From: Anaerocolumna sp. MB42-C2
GTDB lineage: Bacteria; Bacillota; Clostridia; Lachnospirales; Lachnospiraceae
Length of the DNA: 64,000 nucleotides
Direction of reading: 5' to 3'
Assembly (NCBI RefSeq): GCF_030913705.1
Contig: NZ_CP133190.1
Coordinates: 124,001-188,000 of the forward strand
Part shown: positions 18,305 through 27,953 of the stretch, in pieces
Layout: each line of letters begins with the position of its first letter
Position numbering within the stretch: the stretch's first letter is position 1
Notes under the pieces: generated by a model
Told to the model about the DNA's origin: nothing
Seen by the model: the letters and a program-made list of their open reading frames with translations, nothing else
Database searches by the model: none
Made by a program: the position numbers and the translations under genes

Positions 18305-19414
18305 ATGAAAAAGAATATAACTTTATTAATTGTCTTTGTCTTAATTATGATCCTTTCCATGGCAGGATGTAAAAAGAAAGATAATAACCAAATCGAACCG
18401 ACAATTACTCCGACAGTTACAGCGACTGTAACCCCGACAGTTACTCCAACCCCAACGCCTACCGTAAAACCTGAAAGTCACGATGGAGAAACAAAAAGTA
18501 AGTTAACCGGCTTATGGGTTTCGAAAAAAATTAGTAATAAAAGACCTTATGCCATTATGTTTAATAATATTAAGAAAGCTTCCCCGCAAAGTGGAACTTC
18601 TGAAGCATCTATTCTATATGAGGTTTTGGTAGAAGGCGGGATAACCAGAATGATGGGTATATATGAAGATCTCAATAAAACCAGAATCGGATCGGTCCGC
18701 AGTGCAAGACATTATTTTGTCAGTATCGCAGATGAATATGATGCAATTTATGTTCATTATGGAGAGACTACCTATGCAACAAAGAAAATAAAAGCTTTAG
18801 GTATTGATAATCTGAGCGGTTTGACCGGTATTGGGGATACGGTTTTTTATCGGGACCATTCCATACCTGCTCCACATAATGCGTTTGCAACAAAAGAGGG
18901 TATACTTAAAGGAACGAAAATGAAAGGATATGAAACAGAGTATCCTAAGGATTATGAAGGGCATTTTTCTTTCTATGATGAGGATAAGGATTTAAGCTCA
19001 GATAAAAACGTCAACAAATTAACACTTAAATTTTCCAATTATGCCAGTCCATATTTTATTTATGACAGTAAAGAAAAGTTATATGATCGTTTTCAATATG
19101 ATACCAAGCATATAGATTATAATACAGGCAAACAGTTGGCCTATAAAAATATTATCGTTCAGTTTGTCAAGGAATGGAACATAGATAAAAATGGGTATCA
19201 AACGATGGAACTTGAAAATGCGGAAGGAAAGGGTTATTATATAACGAACGGCAAAAAAGTTGATATTACCTGGAAAAAGAATGAAAGTACCAGAAAAATG
19301 AGGTATTATGATTCACAAGGGAATGAGTTAACAATTAATCCGGGAAAAACATATATAGCGCTTTTCCCTAAGGACAGAACAGAAGATGTAGTACTTTCGG
19401 ACAAAGGGCAATAA
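18305..19414 (+). CDS. DUF3048 (YerB-like) lipoprotein
   Basis: A 369-aa secreted lipoprotein. The signal peptide ends in lipobox LSMAGC with the acylated Cys at residue 22. A Thr/Pro-rich stretch of TVTPT-type repeats (about residues 30-55) forms a flexible stalk, then the DUF3048 region begins at KRPYAIMFNN and continues through RIGSVRSARHYF. Function is not established for the family; it is expected on the outer face of the cell membrane. It starts 26 bp after ybeY and ends in a clear terminator. Confidence 0.88.
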   Translation: MKKNITLLIVFVLIMILSMAGCKKKDNNQIEPTITPTVTATVTPTVTPTPTPTVKPESHDGETKSKLTGLWVSKKISNKRPYAIMFNNIKKASPQSGTSEASILYEVLVEGGITRMMGIYEDLNKTRIGSVRSARHYFVSIADEYDAIYVHYGETTYATKKIKALGIDNLSGLTGIGDTVFYRDHSIPAPHNAFATKEGILKGTKMKGYETEYPKDYEGHFSFYDEDKDLSSDKNVNKLTLKFSNYASPYFIYDSKEKLYDRFQYDTKHIDYNTGKQLAYKNIIVQFVKEWNIDKNGYQTMELENAEGKGYYITNGKKVDITWKKNESTRKMRYYDSQGNELTINPGKTYIALFPKDRTEDVVLSDKGQ

Positions 19415-19454
19415 AAGATAATCTAATTTATTTGTTTAACTAAAGAATAATTAT

Positions 19455-19492
19455 CATAAGCCGCCCCTCTTCAGGCGGCCGGCTTATGTTTA
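19455..19492 (+). terminator. terminator after the DUF3048 gene
   Basis: CATAAGCCG and CGGCTTATG enclose a second GC-rich pairing (GCCC/GGCG-type); the stem runs 19455-19488 and is followed by TTTATAT. Confidence 0.8.
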
Positions 19493-19506
19493 TATAGGAG
19501 GATTTT

Positions 19507-21135
19507 ATGGGAACAGGTAAGAAAAGTAACAGTTTTTTGGTGCAGGGAGGAATCTTGGCAGTCGCTTCCATAATAGTGCGGCTAATTGGCCTGCTTTATC
19601 GTATTCCCTTAAATAACATTATTGGAGATGAGGGAATTGGTTATTATTCCAATGCATTTAATATTTATAATATTGCTTTAATTCTCTCTTCCTATAGTTT
19701 ACCTCTTGCCGTTTCAAAACTGGTTGCAGACAGGAGGGTTAAAAAGCAGTACCGCAATTCCTACCGTATATTCCTGTCCGCTATGGCTTTTGCCATAATC
19801 ATAGGTACCATAGCATCTCTTATTATTTATTTTGGTGCGGATTTTTTGGCTAATGCATTAAATAAGTCACCTCGAAGTGCGATACCTTTAAGAATCTTGG
19901 CGCCGACTATCTTTGTTTTTGCTGTTATGGGAGTTTTACGGGGTTTTTTTCAGGGAAAGAACACAATGCTGCCAACTGCCATATCACAAGTACTGGAACA
20001 GATTCTGAATGCGATTGTCAGCATCGTAGCAGCATATTATTTAATGAAAGAACACAGCGCTTCGCCGGATATAGCAGCATTTGGAGCCGCGGGTGGTACG
20101 TTGGGTACCTTTATTGGAGCTTGTACGGCACTTATTTTTCTGGCATTTATTTTTGCCTTATATAAACCGATTATAGATAAACAGCTAAGGAGGGATACGG
20201 AAAGTATACGAGAATCCTATCCTGATGTGTTCAAAGCACTTTTAATTACCATAGTACCGGTTATCTTAAGTCAGACGGTATATCAGATCAGTGGAGTGAT
20301 TGACGGATCTATTTTTGGACATGTCCTCGCTGGTAAAGGTCTGGAGGAAACGGCAAGAAGTGAGTTGTGGGGTATTTATTCCACGAAATATAATTTGCTT
20401 ATTAATGTTCCCGTATCCATTGCATCCGCTATGGGTGTAGCCATTATCCCAAGTCTTGTAGCTTCAAAAACAGGTGGAACAAACTATGAAGTGAAAAACA
20501 AAGTACATCAAGCCATTAAGTTTAATATGATGATTGCAATACCGGCAGCGGTAGGTATGGGAGTATTAGCCTCACCGATTCTGCAGTTATTATTTAGGGA
20601 TGCAAGGGTATTACCGGCAAACCTATTACGTATTGGCTCTATAGCTATCGTTACATATGCACTATCAACCATTACCAATGCGGTTTTACAGGGAATTAAT
20701 ATGATGAGGATTCCGGTTATTCATTCTGCAATATCACTGGCTATTCACATAATCCTGCTCTACATACTATTACAATTCTTTAATTTAAGCACTTATGCAT
20801 TGGTTATTGGAAATGTGACATTTTCATTGGTCGTATGTATTTTAAACTGGATTTCAGTTGGAAAGAATCTAAATTATAAACAGGAAGTAAAAAACACTTT
20901 CTTAATACCGGCGGTTTGTTCTGTGATTATGGGAGCACTTGCTTTTTTAACTTATTTAGGAATGCACAGATTAACCGGAATAAATTCCATCAGTACATTG
21001 GTTGCCGTTTTTGTTTCTGTTTTAACATATGGTTGTTTATTATTATTATTTAAGGGACTTACTGAGGAAGAATTACGAGAAATGCCTATGGGTAGAACGC
21101 TTGTTCGGATTGCAGATAAAATACATTTGTTGTAA
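19507..21135 (+). CDS. MOP-superfamily lipid flippase (SpoVB/YtgP/MurJ-like)
   Basis: A 542-aa polytopic membrane protein with about 14 hydrophobic segments, of the polysaccharide-transport branch of the MOP superfamily. The N-terminal SFLVQGGILAVASIIVRLIG and the GFFQGKNTMLPTAISQVLEQ segment after the first four helices are typical of YtgP and SpoVB. These proteins flip lipid-linked peptidoglycan or polysaccharide precursors. I cannot tell from sequence alone whether this is the vegetative (MurJ-type) or the sporulation (SpoVB) homologue. It has an AGGAGG site and is preceded by a terminator, so it begins a new unit. Confidence 0.88.
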   Translation: MGTGKKSNSFLVQGGILAVASIIVRLIGLLYRIPLNNIIGDEGIGYYSNAFNIYNIALILSSYSLPLAVSKLVADRRVKKQYRNSYRIFLSAMAFAIIIGTIASLIIYFGADFLANALNKSPRSAIPLRILAPTIFVFAVMGVLRGFFQGKNTMLPTAISQVLEQILNAIVSIVAAYYLMKEHSASPDIAAFGAAGGTLGTFIGACTALIFLAFIFALYKPIIDKQLRRDTESIRESYPDVFKALLITIVPVILSQTVYQISGVIDGSIFGHVLAGKGLEETARSELWGIYSTKYNLLINVPVSIASAMGVAIIPSLVASKTGGTNYEVKNKVHQAIKFNMMIAIPAAVGMGVLASPILQLLFRDARVLPANLLRIGSIAIVTYALSTITNAVLQGINMMRIPVIHSAISLAIHIILLYILLQFFNLSTYALVIGNVTFSLVVCILNWISVGKNLNYKQEVKNTFLIPAVCSVIMGALAFLTYLGMHRLTGINSISTLVAVFVSVLTYGCLLLLFKGLTEEELREMPMGRTLVRIADKIHLL

Positions 21136-21269
21136 GAAAAAGAAGTAATTAAATTTTTTAGAAGATAGAATTAGAAACAAGGAAACGATATAGATGAAAT
21201 TATAGATTATATTTTGTAGTATAAAGTGGGAAAAACTAGTGAATACTTAATGCCAAAGGAGTGATTTTT

Positions 21270-22013
21270 GTGAAAATCAAGAAGGCATTAGTTTATTTCA
21301 TTAGTTTTTTTTCATTATCAGTAATGTTCTCCGCCTGTTATTATATAAGTTATAAAAATGCATTAAAAGATTTTAATGAAAGTGCGGTTGAAAGAAATAA
21401 TGAATTAATAGCTTCACTAGAGAAAAACGGATATCTGCAGATAGGTGGCCAGATTGCAGAAGACAAGCAGTCAAAAACACAGGAGACGGTACAAAGTACC
21501 GAAGCTGATGCGGAAAAAACAGTTGAAAATACGACAGATACAAGTATACCGGTCGATCAGGTGAAGGAAGATACTATCCTGCCTACAACCCAATATACCT
21601 TACAGACATACGATATAAAGACTGGAGTTACCAATGAAGAAGTATTACCAACACCAAGTTATTTAATAGGTTTAGACCGTGAGGAAGTAATCCAATACCT
21701 CAACGATTATATGCAGGATTTGCCGTTAAATGAATTTCAAAAAGGTTTGATTTCCTTTGAGGTTGTTAAATTTTCTAAAGACGATATCACTTTGAAAAAA
21801 ACATATAATGCAGATAATGCGGTATATAAGTATTATCTTAAAGCACAGAACGGTTATATCATTGCTTATTACGGAGATCAGAAGACAGTATTTGATTATA
21901 CGGGAGTATCAACAAATAATCTTTCTGCTACTGAACAGCAAAAGCTTGAAGAGGGTATCCCTGTCAAAAACCTGGACGAGTTATATGCCCTGCTGGAGAA
22001 CTATTCCAGTTAA
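21270..22013 (+). CDS. secreted/anchored protein with a BofC-like C-terminus
   Basis: A 247-aa protein with one N-terminal hydrophobic segment (VYFISFFSLSVMFSACYYI, about residues 8-26) that could act as a signal anchor, followed by a charged, Thr/Glu-rich linker (about 30-110). The C-terminal 100 residues (YYLKAQNGYIIAYYGDQKT, LDELYALLENYSS) resemble BofC-like domains, which in Bacillus restrain the SpoIVB protease in pro-SigK activation. That similarity is by eye only. GTG 21270 is chosen because AAAGGAG is 9 nt upstream; GTG 21261 would abut it. Confidence 0.6.
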   Translation: MKIKKALVYFISFFSLSVMFSACYYISYKNALKDFNESAVERNNELIASLEKNGYLQIGGQIAEDKQSKTQETVQSTEADAEKTVENTTDTSIPVDQVKEDTILPTTQYTLQTYDIKTGVTNEEVLPTPSYLIGLDREEVIQYLNDYMQDLPLNEFQKGLISFEVVKFSKDDITLKKTYNADNAVYKYYLKAQNGYIIAYYGDQKTVFDYTGVSTNNLSATEQQKLEEGIPVKNLDELYALLENYSS

Positions 22014-22079
22014 AAAGATAGTATTAAATTTTAGTTAGAAAACAGAATGAATGTGCAGATAAGTTTGTCGATTGAAAAA

Positions 22080-22135
22080 GGATTTGCTATTAATAAATTT
22101 GAGTTAATTTCTGAAATTTATTAAATAGTAAATCC
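22080..22135 (+). terminator. long AT-rich hairpin, probable terminator
   Basis: The segment from 22080 (GGATTTGCTATTAATAAATTT, 21 nt less one base at the end) pairs almost perfectly with 22114-22135, then TTTAAATTTT. It lies 66 bp after the BofC-like gene. The rest of the 289-bp gap to the HAD gene shows no gene. Confidence 0.7.
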
Positions 22136-22302
22136 TTTAAATTTTATCCTGAAGGATGTAACTATTTCGCCATTCATAGATAAGCTGTAAATGTTGCAAT
22201 TTAGTAAAAAATGTAATAAACTACTTAAGGATGGCGTAAGATTTACACTTAGAGAGCATGGACTTTAGTGTAAATAAGGTAGAAAAAGTGGGAGGATTAT
22301 AT

Positions 22303-22956
22303 ATGATAGATAGTGTCGTTTTTGATATGGATGGTGTATTGTTTGATACGGAAAGAGTGTGTAATGACGTCTGGCTTCAGGTTGGAGAAGAAATGAAAAT
22401 AAAGGATATGAGTATAGCAATAACAAAATGTGTAGGATTAAATACAGTTGATACTAGACAGTTCTTCTTAAAACAGTTTGGAGCTGATTTCCCTTATGAA
22501 AAGTTTAAGGAACGTTCGTCCGTATTATTTAAGGAAAGGATAGAAACAGAGGGGCTTCTGATAAAACCTGGCGTGTTTGAAGTGCTTAATTTTTTACAGG
22601 AGAATGATTATAAAATAGCATTAGCTACGTCAACAAATAAAGCCAGTGTTATAAATTACCTTAACAAGGCAGAACTTGCTCATTATTTTCAGGCAATTGT
22701 AACGGGAGATATGGTTGAACATGGCAAACCAAATCCTGAAATCTATCAAAAAGCATGCATGGAGCTTGGCTCCAAACCGGAATTCAGCATCGCCATAGAG
22801 GATTCCCCCAATGGTTTAAAAGCTGCCTATCATGCCGGTTTAAAACCAATTATGGTACCGGATTTAATTCAGCCGGATGAAGAACTTAAGAAATTAATTT
22901 ATGGCAAATTTGATTCCTTGTTTGAAGTAAAAGATTACCTGCAAAACCTTAAGTAG
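22303..22956 (+). CDS. HAD-family phosphatase / beta-phosphoglucomutase-like
   Basis: A 217-aa HAD hydrolase of the capped PGMB-like class. Motif I is DMDGVLFD (nucleophile Asp at about residue 8), motif II is ALATSTN (about 105-111), the Lys loop is HGKPNPEIY, and motif IV is IEDSPNGLKAA. Such enzymes act on small sugar phosphates or phosphate esters; the substrate cannot be read from the sequence. I place the start at ATG 22303 after GGGAGG; an upstream in-frame ATG at 22258 lacks a site. It is convergent with the AraC-type regulator and may be unrelated to the fucose genes. Confidence 0.85.
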   Translation: MIDSVVFDMDGVLFDTERVCNDVWLQVGEEMKIKDMSIAITKCVGLNTVDTRQFFLKQFGADFPYEKFKERSSVLFKERIETEGLLIKPGVFEVLNFLQENDYKIALATSTNKASVINYLNKAELAHYFQAIVTGDMVEHGKPNPEIYQKACMELGSKPEFSIAIEDSPNGLKAAYHAGLKPIMVPDLIQPDEELKKLIYGKFDSLFEVKDYLQNLK

Positions 22957-22971
22957 AGCGTTGAATACATA

Positions 22972-23838
22972 TCAATATACCGGTATATAATTAAGTTTTC
23001 TGTATTTTGCCGGTGTAATCCCTTTATATTTCTTAAAGGATTTGATAAAATAACTTAAATCATTAAAACCGACGCCATATGAGATATCCGTTATGGACGT
23101 GTCTGTATTAAGCAATTGGTAACAGGCACGTTCCACACGGTAATAATTTAAATAATCAATCGGACTTTTATGAGTCATTTCCTGAAAAAAGCGGCAAAAA
23201 TATTTTGGTGACATACCGGCTGCCTTAGATAACTGATCTAAGGTAATCTGGTCAGGGTAGGAATTTTCTATCAATTCCAGCACCTGTTTTAATTGAAGAA
23301 TACGTCTATGATTCTGCGGTGTCTGCAGGGAATCGGTCACATAATCACCATGTTCTAATATAATACCCAGAAACTGATAGAGGCAGCCTTGTACGATAAG
23401 CTGGTATCCGTAGCTTTTATGATCCATTACGTCAAATAATTGCCAAACTGCTTTATGAAATTCAGATGATTGCTTTTTATAGAATTGATTTATATTAATG
23501 ACATGGTTCATAATATCCTGGATATATTTCTGGCAGACAGTATCTTTTTTCATAAGCATATTCATATCAAATACAATGCATTCGTATATACAATTATTTG
23601 GTATACCGGCATGTAACGTCCCGCTGTTAATAAATATTACATCTCCGTGTTCTGCCTGAAATTCATTTTCATCCAGAGATACGGTAAAAGAACCCTCTAA
23701 AATACGAATAATTTCATATTCTACATGCCAGTGATACGGCATGGCATATTGGGGGTGCTGACTGTCGATATGGTAAAATTCTATAGGAAAATCAAAGGTT
23801 CCGCGTATTTTTCTTTCATTATAATCTATATATTGCAT
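22972..23838 (-). CDS. AraC-family regulator, probable fucose regulator
   Basis: A 288-aa transcription factor with an N-terminal cupin-type sensor domain (about residues 15-110; YHWHVEYEIIRILEGSF) and a C-terminal pair of AraC helix-turn-helices (about 185-285; LDQLSKAAGMSPKYFCRFF and ITDISYGVGFNDLSYFIKSFKKYKG). It is divergent from fucI and shares a 137-bp control region with it, so regulation of L-fucose use is the natural inference. The ATG has a GGGGGA ribosome site. Confidence 0.9.
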   Translation of the reverse strand: MQYIDYNERKIRGTFDFPIEFYHIDSQHPQYAMPYHWHVEYEIIRILEGSFTVSLDENEFQAEHGDVIFINSGTLHAGIPNNCIYECIVFDMNMLMKKDTVCQKYIQDIMNHVININQFYKKQSSEFHKAVWQLFDVMDHKSYGYQLIVQGCLYQFLGIILEHGDYVTDSLQTPQNHRRILQLKQVLELIENSYPDQITLDQLSKAAGMSPKYFCRFFQEMTHKSPIDYLNYYRVERACYQLLNTDTSITDISYGVGFNDLSYFIKSFKKYKGITPAKYRKLNYIPVY

Positions 23839-23875
23839 ATGATCCCCCGAATGTGAAAATTGTTATATTTTTTGC

Positions 23876-23920
23876 TATTATATCACAAGTATTAAAATAC
23901 ATTCAAGTATATACTATAAT
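23876..23920. promoter_or_regulatory. divergent promoters of the AraC gene and fucI
   Basis: Plus strand: TTAAAA (23892-23897), 17 bp, TATAAT (23915-23920) for fucI; the poor -35 suits activator dependence. Minus strand: TTGAAT (23901-23906), 18 bp, TATAAT (23877-23882) for the regulator. Two direct CAAGTAT repeats (23886-23892 and 23904-23910, 18 bp apart) overlap both and are candidate regulator half-sites. Confidence 0.6.
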
Positions 23921-23975
23921 AGAAATGAAGTTAGTATTACCTGTCAAATTATTTTATTAACGGAGGTATTTTATA

Positions 23976-25769
23976 ATGGCTAAAAGCAGATTAATTGGAG
24001 ATTATCCTGTAATCGGAATCAGACCCACTATTGATGGACGAAGAGGAGTTCTTAAGGTACGTGAATCACTGGAAGAACAGACTATGAATATGGCTAAGGC
24101 AGCAGCAGAACTGTTTACTAAGAATTTAAGATATTCCAACGGAGAACCGGTGAAAGTTGTTCTAGCCGATACTACGATTGGACGTGTTGCGGAAGCAGCA
24201 GCCTGCGCTGATAAATTTAAGAAAGCAGGTGTGGATATTACTCTTACTGTTACACCTTGCTGGTGTTACGGTTCTGAAACTATGGATATGGACCCAATGA
24301 CGATTAAAGGTGTTTGGGGATTTAACGGTACAGAAAGGCCGGGAGCAGTTTATCTGGCAGCTGTGTTAGCAGGACATGCACAAAAAGGACTTCCTGCATT
24401 CGGCATATACGGACATGATGTGCAGAATGCCGATGATACGGATATACCTGAGGATGTAAAAGAAAAGTTATTACGTTTCGGACGTGCAGCTGTTGCAGCG
24501 GCAACTATGAGAGGTAAATCTTATTTACAGATCGGTTCGATCTGTATGGGTATTGCAGGTTCCATTATTAATCCTGAGTTCTTTGAAGAATATTTAGGAA
24601 TGAGAGTTGAATCCGTGGATGAAGTTGAAATTATCCGCAGAATGACAGAAGATATTTATGATAAAGGGGAATATGAAAAAGCATTAGCCTGGACAAAAGC
24701 AAACTGTCCGGAAGGCTTCGATAAAAATCCGGCAGAAATACAGAAATCCCCGGAACAGAAAGAAAAAGACTGGGAATTCGTAGTTAAAATGATGTGTATT
24801 ATCAAGGATTTATACAACGGTAATCCAAATCTTCCCGATGATGCTAAGGAAGAAAGAGTCGGTCATAATGCAATAGCAGGTGGTTTCCAGGGCCAAAGAC
24901 AATGGACTGATTTTTATCCAAACTGTGACTTCCCGGAAGCAATGCTTAATTCTTCTTTTGACTGGGAAGGTGCAAGAGAGCCTTATATTCTTGCAACCGA
25001 AAATGATACTTTAAACGGTACCAGCATGTTATTCGGTAAATTATTAACCAATACGGCACAAATTTTTGCTGACGTAAGAACCTACTGGAGTCCGGAAGCA
25101 GTTAAAAAAGCCACCGGATATGATCTTGAAGGAGTGGCTAAGGAATCCAAAGGTTTCATACATTTAATCAATTCCGGAGCAGCCTGTATTGATGCCTGTG
25201 GTGAAGTAAAAGATGCCAAGGGTAATGGTATCATCAAACCTTTCTGGGAAATGACAGAAGACGACCAAAAAGCCTGCTTAAAAGCAACTACCTGGAATGC
25301 AGCCGATATCGGTTATTTCAGAGGCGGCGGATATTCCTCCAGATTTTTAACAAGAAGTGAAATGCCGGTTACCATGATGCGTTTAAATATTGTAAAAGGG
25401 TTAGGTCCGGTAATGCAATTAGTTGAGGGTTATACAGTAAATCTTCCGGAAGAAGTTTCAGACAAGTTATGGAAGAGGACAGACTATACCTGGCCATGTA
25501 CCTGGTTTGCTCCAAGACTTACCGGAACTGGTGCATTTAAATCCGCTTATGACGTTATGAATAATTGGGGCGCTAACCATGGTGCTATCAGTTATGGCCA
25601 CATCGGTGCCGATATCCTCACCTTATGTTCCATCTTAAGAATACCGGTATGTATGCATAATGTGCCGGAAGATAAAATATTCAGACCTGCAGCCTGGAAT
25701 GCATTCGGAATGGATAAAGAAGGCCAGGATTACAGAGCTTGTGAAGCTTATGGTCCGCTTTATAAATAA
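23976..25769 (+). CDS. fucI: L-fucose isomerase
   Basis: Converts L-fucose to L-fuculose, the first step of the phosphorylative fucose pathway, in the cytoplasm with Mn2+. The 597-aa protein is the usual length and opens with the family pattern [23 protein letters not shown]. The [17 protein letters not shown] and [14 protein letters not shown] segments are typical. An ACGGAGG site precedes the ATG. It heads a three-gene unit with a kinase and FucU, divergent from an AraC-type regulator. D-arabinose isomerase activity is common in this family. Confidence 0.96.
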   Translation: MAKSRLIGDYPVIGIRPTIDGRRGVLKVRESLEEQTMNMAKAAAELFTKNLRYSNGEPVKVVLADTTIGRVAEAAACADKFKKAGVDITLTVTPCWCYGSETMDMDPMTIKGVWGFNGTERPGAVYLAAVLAGHAQKGLPAFGIYGHDVQNADDTDIPEDVKEKLLRFGRAAVAAATMRGKSYLQIGSICMGIAGSIINPEFFEEYLGMRVESVDEVEIIRRMTEDIYDKGEYEKALAWTKANCPEGFDKNPAEIQKSPEQKEKDWEFVVKMMCIIKDLYNGNPNLPDDAKEERVGHNAIAGGFQGQRQWTDFYPNCDFPEAMLNSSFDWEGAREPYILATENDTLNGTSMLFGKLLTNTAQIFADVRTYWSPEAVKKATGYDLEGVAKESKGFIHLINSGAACIDACGEVKDAKGNGIIKPFWEMTEDDQKACLKATTWNAADIGYFRGGGYSSRFLTRSEMPVTMMRLNIVKGLGPVMQLVEGYTVNLPEEVSDKLWKRTDYTWPCTWFAPRLTGTGAFKSAYDVMNNWGANHGAISYGHIGADILTLCSILRIPVCMHNVPEDKIFRPAAWNAFGMDKEGQDYRACEAYGPLYK

Positions 25770-25786
25770 TAAAGGAGGGTTTAGCC

Positions 25787-27253
25787 GTGAAAAAAGTATT
25801 AGCATTTGATTTTGGAGCTTCCAGCGGAAGAGCTATGCTTGGTATTTACGACGGTTCCTCAATACAGTTAAAGGAAATTCACCGGTTTTCCAATGATCCC
25901 GTTATGGTTAACGGAACGATGTACTGGGATATTCTCCGATTATTTCATGAAATAAAGCAGGGATTATTAAAAGCAAAACATGAGTCGGAATTTGACAGTA
26001 TCGGAATCGATACCTGGGGTGTTGACTTTGGTCTGCTTGATAAGGATGGTAATTTACTGGAGAATCCGATACATTACAGGGATAAGCGGACTTTGGGAAT
26101 GCTTGAGAAAAGTTTTGAAAAATTGCCGAAAACAGAATTCTACAGCATAACCGGCAATCAGTTTATGGAAATAAACACAGCGTTCCAGTTATTATCCCTG
26201 AAGCTAAACAGAACAGAATTATTAGATCGAACAGATAAAATGCTATTAACACCGGATTTATTTAACTTCATGTTAACCGGAGTAAAAGCATCGGAATATT
26301 CTATTGCTTCAACCAGTCAGCTTTTGGATGCAAAGAAAGGTATCTGGTCAGATAAGGTTATTGAAACTCTTGGTTTACCAAAGAAAATATTTGCGCCGGT
26401 TGTGGCAAGCGGAACTAAAATAGGAGTTCTTTCGGACGAAATCTGCGAGGAACTTGGTGTTAAAAAATGTGATGTCATTGCCGTAGCCGGACATGATACT
26501 CAAAGCGCCTTAGTTGCAGTACCGGCAGAAGAAGATAATTTCATATTCATAAGCTGCGGTACCTGGTCCCTGATCGGAACGGAACTGGATAAGCCTCTAA
26601 TCAATGAAAAATCCGATTATTACAATATAACCAACGAAGGCGGTTATGGCGGTAAAGCTTCTTTTCTTAAAAATATAACCGGTTTGTGGCTGATACAGGA
26701 AAGCAGAAGACAATGGATCAGGGAAGGTCAGGAATACAATTTCAGTAAATTGGAAGAGTTAGCGCTTGGTGCAAAAGCATTTGCCTGTTTTATTGATCCG
26801 GATGCCACAGAATTCTCATCCTCAGGGGATATTCCCTCGCGAATCCGGGAGTACTGCAGACGCACCGGACAGATGATACCGGAATCAGTGGGTGAGATAG
26901 TACGATGTATCAATGAAAGTCTTGCTTTAAAATATCATTATGCACTGGAGCAAATCAGCGATTGTACCGGACATGTATATAATAAGATTCATATGGTAGG
27001 CGGAGGAATCCAAAGTAAACAACTTTGCCAGTTTACGGCGAATGCAAGCGGATGTTTCGTAACGGCCGGACCGGTTGAAGCTACGGTTCTTGGTAATGTA
27101 GCCCTCCAGCTAATGGCATCCGGTCAGATTAAGGATATAACCGAGGCAAGAAAAATAATCGGCCAGTCACCTGACATTGTAAAATATGAACCTAAAGAGA
27201 AAGAGGCCTGGGAAGAAGCCTATAAGCGTTATAAAGAAATCGTCCTGAAGTAA
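25787..27253 (+). CDS. FGGY-family carbohydrate kinase, rhamnulokinase-like, probably L-fuculokinase
   Basis: A 488-aa sugar kinase with the FGGY fold: the N-terminal phosphate loop FDFGASSGRAM, the substrate region GIDTWGVDFGLLD and the C-terminal MVGGGIQSKQLCQ and AGPVEATVLGN motifs. By sequence it is closer to rhamnulokinase (RhaB) than to enterobacterial FucK. Its position 17 bp after fucI and just before fucU makes L-fuculose the likely substrate, phosphorylated to L-fuculose 1-phosphate. The ribosome site is AAAGGAGG. No aldolase gene follows in the window. Confidence 0.86.
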   Translation: MKKVLAFDFGASSGRAMLGIYDGSSIQLKEIHRFSNDPVMVNGTMYWDILRLFHEIKQGLLKAKHESEFDSIGIDTWGVDFGLLDKDGNLLENPIHYRDKRTLGMLEKSFEKLPKTEFYSITGNQFMEINTAFQLLSLKLNRTELLDRTDKMLLTPDLFNFMLTGVKASEYSIASTSQLLDAKKGIWSDKVIETLGLPKKIFAPVVASGTKIGVLSDEICEELGVKKCDVIAVAGHDTQSALVAVPAEEDNFIFISCGTWSLIGTELDKPLINEKSDYYNITNEGGYGGKASFLKNITGLWLIQESRRQWIREGQEYNFSKLEELALGAKAFACFIDPDATEFSSSGDIPSRIREYCRRTGQMIPESVGEIVRCINESLALKYHYALEQISDCTGHVYNKIHMVGGGIQSKQLCQFTANASGCFVTAGPVEATVLGNVALQLMASGQIKDITEARKIIGQSPDIVKYEPKEKEAWEEAYKRYKEIVLK

Positions 27254-27318
27254 GAGTGTTTTTTATAGAGCAAAACTGCTGTGTAAATAATTAGTACAAT
27301 AAATTTATGGAGGTCATT

Positions 27319-27759
27319 ATGTTAAAAGGTATACCAGCAATTTTATCACCGGAGTTATTAAAAGTACTGTGTGAGATGGGACACAGTGACCGTTTGGTTA
27401 TCTCAGACGGTAATTTTCCTGCGGAATCCATGGGAAAAAATGCGATAGTTATTCGTTGTGACGGACATGGAGTTCCGGAACTATTAGATGCTATATTAAA
27501 AGTGTTTCCTTTAGATACTTATACCGATAAGCCGGTTAACCTCATGGAGGTTATGCCTGGTGATGCGGTTGAAACACCTATTTGGGATACTTATAAAGAA
27601 ATTGTAACAAAATATGATAATCGCGGTGAAAAAGCAGTAGGAGGTATCGAGAGATTTAAATTTTATGAAGAAGCTAAAACAGCTTATGCTATTATAGCTA
27701 CCAGTGAAAAGGCCCTATATGCTAATATTATGCTGCAAAAAGGTGTTGTTGTAGAATAA
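27319..27759 (+). CDS. fucU: L-fucose mutarotase (RbsD/FucU family)
   Basis: A 146-aa cytoplasmic mutarotase that interconverts the alpha and beta anomers of fucose, feeding the isomerase. The catalytic His lies in LCEMGHSDRLVISDGNFPAE, and the IRCDGHGVPELLDAIL and GIERFKFYEEAK segments are family hallmarks. I start at ATG 27319 after TGGAGG; ATG 27307 precedes that site. It closes the fucose unit, and a strong terminator follows. Confidence 0.93.
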   Translation: MLKGIPAILSPELLKVLCEMGHSDRLVISDGNFPAESMGKNAIVIRCDGHGVPELLDAILKVFPLDTYTDKPVNLMEVMPGDAVETPIWDTYKEIVTKYDNRGEKAVGGIERFKFYEEAKTAYAIIATSEKALYANIMLQKGVVVE

Positions 27760-27805
27760 CCATTTTTTTATATCCGTTATTTTAATTCATAAATACTATT
27801 AATAG

Positions 27806-27872
27806 AAAACGGACTTGATGTTTGAGGTGTCATAATTTTTATTAACCTCAATATATCAGGTCTGTTTTTATT
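27806..27872 (+). terminator. terminator of the fucose operon
   Basis: AAAACGGAC-TTGAT-TTGAGGT pairs with ACCTCA-ATATCA-GGTCTGTTTT (3' arm 27845-27868), followed by a T run. Confidence 0.8.
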
Positions 27873-27953
27873 TAACAGGATAGTTCTGAGAAATTTCTTG
27901 TTAAATAAAAGTCAAATAGATGAAATTCTTGTTTATGTTTAAAAAGTTTATGA

